Shown here: one piece after another, positions 54,184-64,000 of the stretch
Layout of the letters: every line of letters begins with the position of its first letter
Position numbering within the stretch: position 1 is the first letter of the stretch
Source: Chondrilla cf. caribensis
Taxonomy: Eukaryota; Porifera; Demospongiae; Chondrillida; Chondrillidae
Length of the DNA: 64,000 nucleotides
NCBI GenBank assembly: GCA_964020155.1
Contig: OZ026556.1
Span: 1,477,501-1,541,500 of the forward strand
Direction: 5' to 3'
Position numbers and translations under genes: made by a program
The notes under the pieces: model-generated
What the model saw: only the letters and a program-made list of their open reading frames with translations
The model's database searches: none
What the model was told of the DNA's origin: nothing

Positions 54184-54350
54184 TGTAGCAGGATATTTTC
54201 ATGGACAGCTACAAGAATGAAATTTCAAAGATAAAATTTTCATGGATGCTCCAAGTGACGTCATATTCACTATAAAGTTAAAAATACGCAGATTTTATTC
54301 ATGGATGTTATATGCCAACTGCAAAATCCATGAAAATTTCCTGCTATACA
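54184..54350. mobile_element. MITE with GGAAATTTTC-type ends downstream of RSAD1
   Basis: Starts TAGCAGGATATTTTCATGGA and ends TCCATGAAAATTTCCTGCTA. ~165 bp, related to 31997-32201. Confidence 0.65.
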
Positions 54351-54529
54351 GTCAATGTACGATATATACAATCATACATACACAATGTCATATATTACAT
54401 ACTGAAACTAGATACAGTGGTATAATAGTGCTATATAGTGCTATATAATATATATATCACTATATAATACAGTACATAAACCTCTCCAGATGGAAACCTC
54501 TGCATTTCGTGTATGAACAATGTCATAGT
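54351..54529. other. AT-rich intergenic sequence
   Basis: Short AT-rich stretch (ATATA-rich) between a MITE and repeat B. Nothing recognised. Confidence 0.5.
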
Positions 54530-55019
54530 GTACGTATATTGATATTGTATATAAAGTATATTATACGGTCCTTTTGATAGCAAAAATGATAGGTTTTGTT
54601 AAGGATCAAAATTCTACCAGGTGTCCATATGGCACATAGCATTTGGCATTTGTATGTACATTTCAATATAAGTGTAATACGCCTTGTGGTGATAACTCAG
54701 GTGATTTGACATCACGTTGCTGGTCACAAAGGGCTGCCCAGTGTCTGTCCCAAACTCACCAACACAAATTATGACACATGCAAACCGTCCTGGGTGTGCT
54801 ATGGGCCTCGTGGTGACAAGCCAAAAAATGTCAGTTTTTATGCTTGTCACCACGAACTCTCCTGTGTGCACATAATGCATCATAGATCATGCACAGACAC
54901 ACTCCTGGAACTAATATGGTCCTTTTGATAAAAGAAATGACAGATTTTGTTGTCAATCTAAATTTCTCCCAGATGTCTATATAGCACATAGCATTTATAC
55001 ATTTGTATGTATATTTTAA
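54530..55019 (-). repeat. Dispersed repeat B bordering satellite (left side)
   Basis: Reverse-orientation copy: GGTCCTTTTGATAGCAAAAATG, CATTTGTATGTACATTTCAA, GGCCTCGTGGTGACAAGCC, CACACTCCTGGAACTA. Runs directly into the satellite at ~55020. Confidence 0.8.
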
Positions 55020-55785
55020 TACATATACTCTCCCATGCATTGAAGCACCTTCCAATGTAGCTGGGGTTACGAGCCATCTATTGAGATGGGCATTGTTTCA
55101 CAAGTTAGTTCATATCCCCAACTAGGTCTGCCTAAAATATCACATTGACACGCCCCCTCCCCCATGAGCTATGCAAAAAGGTGCTTATGGTTTTCTCTCC
55201 TGTACATTGAAAAAAATCTAAGCTCCTTCCAATGTAGCTGGAGTTACGAGCCATCTATTGAGATGGGAATTGTTTCACAAGTTAGTTCATATCCCCAACT
55301 AGGTCTGTCTAAAATATCAAGTTGACACGCCCCCTCCCCCATTAGTTATGCAAAAAGGTGCTTAGCGTTTTCTCTCCTATACTCTCCCATACATTGAAAA
55401 AATGTTAAGCACCTTCCAATGTAGCTGGAGTTACGAGCCACCTATTGAGATGGGAATTGTTTGACAAGTTAGTTCACATCTCTAGCTAGGTCTGTCTAAA
55501 ATATAAAGTTGACACGCCCCCTCCCCCATGGGTTATGCAAAAAGGTGCTTATGGTTTTCTCTCCTATACTCTCCCATACATTGAAAAATGTTAAGCACCT
55601 TCCAATGTAGTTAGAGTTACGAGCCACCTATTGAGATGGCAATTGTTTCACAAGTTAGTTCATGGCCCCAACTAGGTCTGCCTAAAATATTATGTTGACA
55701 CGCCCCCTCCCCCATGAGCTATGCAAAAAGGTGCTTAGCGTTTTCTCTCCTATACTCTCCCATACGTACGTACATTGAACAAGTA
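55020..55785 (-). repeat. ~187-bp satellite array, about 4 units
   Basis: Minus-orientation units of the same satellite as at 13.7-18.4 kb, more conserved with one another than the old block there. Interrupted by the insertion at 55786. Confidence 0.9.
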
Positions 55786-56127
55786 ATTCGAGTTCAAAAA
55801 CTCGTGGGGCTGCCGCCCCCCGCACTCGAATTACTTGGGCGTCTTTCCTAGGTTTAGAAGAACCTTCGCTGAAGTTATTACGTTCGGCGAAGCTTCATCG
55901 CACGAATTCTAGCTCAATTTCAAATTGTCGGCGTTCGAAATCGGCCATCTTTATTTCGCGCAATATAAATTATAATATAAATTCGTTGTTGCTGTTACGC
56001 GTAGGAACACATATTATATATATATATATCTATCTATCTATATATATATCTATCTATCGGACGAGCGTTACATACCGGAAGTCGAAATGAAAACAATATA
56101 GGGGCTGCCTGCGGCAGCCCCTAAAAA
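55786..56127. mobile_element. Unclassified ~340-bp insertion with hairpin ends inside satellite
   Basis: Inserted after ACATTGAA of a satellite unit, which resumes at AAAAAAATCTAAGC. The left end has inverted GTAATTCGAGT/ACTCGAATTAC arms around a GC-rich loop. The right end is the perfect palindrome GGGGCTGCC-TGC-GGCAGCCCC followed by CTAA. The interior is unrelated to neighbours and has an AT/CTAT microsatellite. A 3' hairpin before CTRR is Helitron-like, but no 5' TC end is evident. Confidence 0.55.
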
Positions 56128-56680
56128 AATCTAAGCACCTTCCAATGTAGCTGGAGTTACGAGCCATCTATTGAGATGGAAATTGTTTCACAAGTTAGTT
56201 CAAGTCCACAGCTAGGTCTGTCTAAAATATCAAGTTGACACACCCCCTCCCCCATTAGTTATGCAAAAAGGTGCTTAGCGTTTTCTCTCCTATACTCTCC
56301 CATACATTGAAAAAATGTTAAGCACCTTCCAATGTAACTGGAGTTACAGGCCACCTATTGAGATGGGAATTTTTTCACAAGTTAGTTCATGTCCACAGCT
56401 AGGTCTGTCTAAAATATCAAGTTGACACGCCCCCTCCCCCATGGGTTGTGCAAAAAGGTGCGTACGTACTCTCCCATACATTGAAAAAATGTTAAGCACC
56501 TTCCAATGTAGCTGGAGTCACGAGCCATCTATTGAGATGGGAATTGCTTCAGAAGTTAGTTTATATCCCTAACTAGGTTTGCCTAGATTATCATTTAGAC
56601 ATGCCCCCTCCCCCATGAGCTATCCAAAAAGGTGCTTATGGTTTTCTCTCCTATACTCTCCCTTATATTGAAAACAAATT
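56128..56680 (-). repeat. ~187-bp satellite array continued, about 3 units
   Basis: Continuation of the 55020 array after the insertion; one unit is shortened at ~56458. Ends with TTATATTGAAAACAAATTATT and a (TTA)n run. Confidence 0.9.
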
Positions 56681-56689
56681 ATTATTATT

Positions 56690-56950
56690 ATTATTATTGT
56701 AATACGCCTTGTAGTGATAACTCAGGTGAATTCATATCACGATGCTGGTCACCAAGGGCTGCCCAGTGTCCGTGCCAAACTCACTAACACAATTTCGGAT
56801 GCATGCAAACCGTCCTGGGTGTGCTATGGGCCTCGTGGTGACAAGCCAAAAATGTCAATTTTTATGCTTGTCACCACGACCTCTCCTGTGTGCACATAAT
56901 GCATCATAGATCTAACACGAATGCATGGACACACTCCTGGAACTAAGTAG
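56690..56950 (-). repeat. Dispersed repeat B bordering satellite (right side)
   Basis: TAATACGCCTTGTAGTGATAAC, GGGCTGCCCAGTGTCCGTGC, GGCCTCGTGGTGACAAGCC, CACTCCTGGAACTAAG. Near-identical in content to 54650-54910, so the same unit lies on both sides of the array. Confidence 0.8.
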
Positions 56951-57133
56951 TACGTACATAATATATAACACCATTACAATTGGATTGGTAAACGAGGAAA
57001 ATAAACAATAAACAAAGTACACCTGCAATGATGAAGGTTACCAATAGGGTATCGGTCACAATAATATATATAGTTTATTCTGGAAATAAATAACCGAGTA
57101 CATACAATATATGCACAAATGAGAAAACTAGAG

Positions 57134-61926
<4,793 letters not shown>

Positions 61927-62876
61927 GGAGCCAATATGGCGGGCGAATGACGCAATGTTGAAACGTGATGCTAGTTCGCAATTATAGGTTTCCAATTGAC
62001 ATTATTGTTTACAGAAAAATCGATGAGATGGATCAATAGAATATCGTGAAATAGGATTTATATTGAGGACGACAACGTCCGCTATGTTATTTTAGGAATA
62101 TATTCACATCTTGATACAGGAAGGTAGATGATATCATGTATGAATCTTTGTATAATATTTTTTGCTGACATTTTGCTGTGCTGTGCTGATTCAGTGCTGA
62201 ATGGGGTGTGTTAGCATGACATCAAACACTTGAACTAAAATTGATGTAAATTGTTGTATCAATACAAGAAGCCCTGAGTGAACATCAATCTTAACAGGGA
62301 TGGATCATGTGCTATAGTTCATTTCTGATGGAGCCAACTATTCGTTAATTGCCTCAATCCACTTTTGAACCTCTGGCAAGATGAATATATATTTGACATC
62401 ATTGTCCCAGATTGAAATGTACGTAGAGCTGTGATTTGATCATTACTCCCAGAATATGACAATATTATTAGAAGTCGTAGGGCAAATTTCAAGTTATCCA
62501 CGACAACAGTGCACCAGTTAGGGCTTTTACTTCTAAAAATCCTACCCTTCTCCAGTCCTGAACACGGGCCTACCTCAACGTAAAGTACACATGCCCGTGT
62601 CCTTACCGAGTAGCAATGCTGAACATGGACGCATACACAATAACACGACAGGACAAATTACCTCTAGTCAGCAAACTGTAGAAGAAATGATGCATTTACA
62701 ACAACAACATTGACCAATGAGGTGGTAATTAAGTAAGTATAAACAGTAATGGCGATGCATGGAGGATGAACAAATAGTAAAACAATACAGCAGGATGATT
62801 AAGTACATTAATTAGAATTACAATGATACTGTTCTTTTCCGAGTGGACATACAGTCAATGAAGGCCGATATGGTTG
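61927..62876. other. Intergenic, STARD7 upstream
   Basis: 5' flank of STARD7 and 3' flank of the next minus-strand gene. AT-rich; no coding frame or known repeat recognised. Confidence 0.5.
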
Positions 62877-63149
62877 TTACATCGGGCTGTGAGTCCAAGT
62901 ACTGCGACCGGGTGTGTATTCGGCTGTTGCTGGGTCGCGATCCCTTTCTCCGGACTTCTGTCCTTTGGTGGGGTAGGCCATGGAGCGAGATGTCGAGTAG
63001 TGCTGGCGTTGACCGTGTCCAGAGGCGATGTGCCTTGAGGAGGAGGAGTAGCCCATGAGACCACCATTTGCTGTGGCAAACGACCCCGATACCGTGTGGT
63101 ATTGAGGAGTAACCTTGTCCTTACCACTAGAGGTTCGAGTCATAGGCAC
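62877..63149 (-). CDS. Last exon of an unrecognised gene (partial)
   Basis: On the minus strand an acceptor (TTGTGTTGCAG) at ~63150 opens a frame of 90 codons ending at a TAA at 62877: VPMTRTSSGKDKVTPQYHTV, SGSFATANGGLMGYSSSSRH ... and a terminal THSPM. Ser/Gly/Thr/His-rich, low complexity, no domain recognised. Upstream exons would lie beyond the window. It could also be the tail of a longer frame; confidence is limited. Confidence 0.4.
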   Translation of the reverse strand: MPMTRTSSGKDKVTPQYHTVSGSFATANGGLMGYSSSSRHIASGHGQRQHYSTSRSMAYPTKGQKSGERDRDPATAEYTPGRSTWTHSPM

Positions 63150-63264
63150 TGCAACACAAGCATAAACGGGTGATACAATCAGACCGATACATACATACAT
63201 ACAGCATATAACAAAACTAGGGCAAATTTGTCTCACACTTTTCTTCATTTCTATAGATAGCTTA

Positions 63265-63836
63265 CACCCTCACTCTACTCTCTCTCCCTCACTCTATTCA
63301 CTCTCCCTCACTCCCTATTCTCTCTCCCTCACTCACTCTATTCTCTCTCCCTCAATCTCTGTTCTCTCTCCCTCACTCTATTCTCTCTCTCCCTCACTCT
63401 ATTCTCTCTCCCTTACTCTATTCTCTCTCCCTTACTCTACTCTCTCTCCCTCACTTTATTCACTCTCTCTCACTATATTCTCTCTCCCTCAATCCATTCT
63501 CTCTCCCTCACTCTATTCTCTCTCTCTCTCACTCACTCCCTACTCTCTCTCCCTCACTCTATTCTCTCTCTTTCACTCTATTCTCTCTCCCTCACTCCAA
63601 TCTCTCTCCCTCACTCTATTCTCTCTCTCCCTCACTCTATTCTCTCTCCCTTACTCTATTCTCTCTCCCTTACTCTACTCTCTCTCCCTCACTTTATTCA
63701 CTCTCTCTCACTATATTCTCTCTCCCTCAATCCATTCTCTCTCCCTCACTCTATTCTCTCTCTCTCTCACTCACTCCCTACTCTCTCTCCCTCACTCCAA
63801 TCTCTCTCCCTCACTCTATTCTCTCCCTTCCCCACT
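63265..63836 (+). repeat. Pyrimidine-only ~17-bp minisatellite
   Basis: About 30 units near TCTCTCCCTCACTCTAT, almost pure C/T with periodic A. A stretch of ~270 bp (63360-63545) is repeated nearly identically at 63610-63780, giving a higher-order duplication. A homopurine/homopyrimidine tract of this size can form triplex DNA. Confidence 0.9.
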
Positions 63837-64000
63837 CTCTTGTGTACACTGTGTTGCAGGAATGTACATGTATGTGAAGCCATGTATTCATACCCCCTCT
63901 GGGCAAATGTACAGTACTCATGTACGTATGTACATTGCAGAGTATGTGTCTGTGAGTGTGATGCATTCTGTATTTCGTGCACTCTCACTTGAAATTCCCG
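63837..64000. other. Window edge, nothing recognised
   Basis: Unique-looking sequence with GTACATGTAC-type palindromes; no feature supported. Confidence 0.4.

Overview
The window looks like nuclear DNA of an intron-rich invertebrate with short intergenic distances. I infer a sponge (demosponge) from the gene structures, the compact divergent gene pairs and GGGAAATTTTC-type MITEs. This is an inference, because no rRNA, tRNA or mitochondrial marker is present to confirm it. Exon models were assembled by hand from reading-frame continuity, GT/AG boundaries and recalled similarity to animal protein families; no search was run.

Left third (1-13.4 kb): an unrecognised two-pass membrane protein (-) is divergent from MLST8, the seven-bladed WD40 subunit of the TOR complexes (+). 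An HDAC6-like deacetylase with ONE catalytic domain plus a C-terminal ubiquitin-binding zinc finger follows (-). Divergent from it are the first exons of a secreted protein with an ADAM/ADAMTS-like prodomain. Its first coding exon is broken by a perfect 54-bp hairpin insert with a 7-bp target duplication.

Middle (13.6-28.5 kb): a repeat island. It holds long arrays of a ~187-bp satellite that flip orientation, a 2.8-kb terminal-inverted-repeat element with a divergent SAM-domain/C2H2 gene pair, a decayed non-LTR retrotransposon 3' end, and a second dispersed family that borders the satellite arrays.

Right half (28.9-62 kb): dense housekeeping genes. These are intronless PDCD10/CCM3 (+), an omega-class glutathione transferase with a possible mitochondrial presequence (-), the 20-exon CSB/ERCC6 DNA-repair translocase (+), POLD2 (-), the 17-exon mitochondrial radical-SAM protein RSAD1/HemW (+), and a STARD7-like lipid transfer protein with a very large extra exon (-). 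A last exon of an unrecognised gene and a pyrimidine-rich minisatellite close the window. Divergent neighbours share very short promoters (54-168 bp), and there is no operon-like logic beyond that. (TG)n tracts fill many introns and often begin at the 5' splice site.

Most unusual: a family of tiny perfect hairpins (termini CATAGAT/ATCTATG, 7-bp target duplications), seen once inside a coding exon and once in an intron; the TIR element with its divergent gene pair; and a MITE whose internal 17 bp has expanded into a minisatellite.
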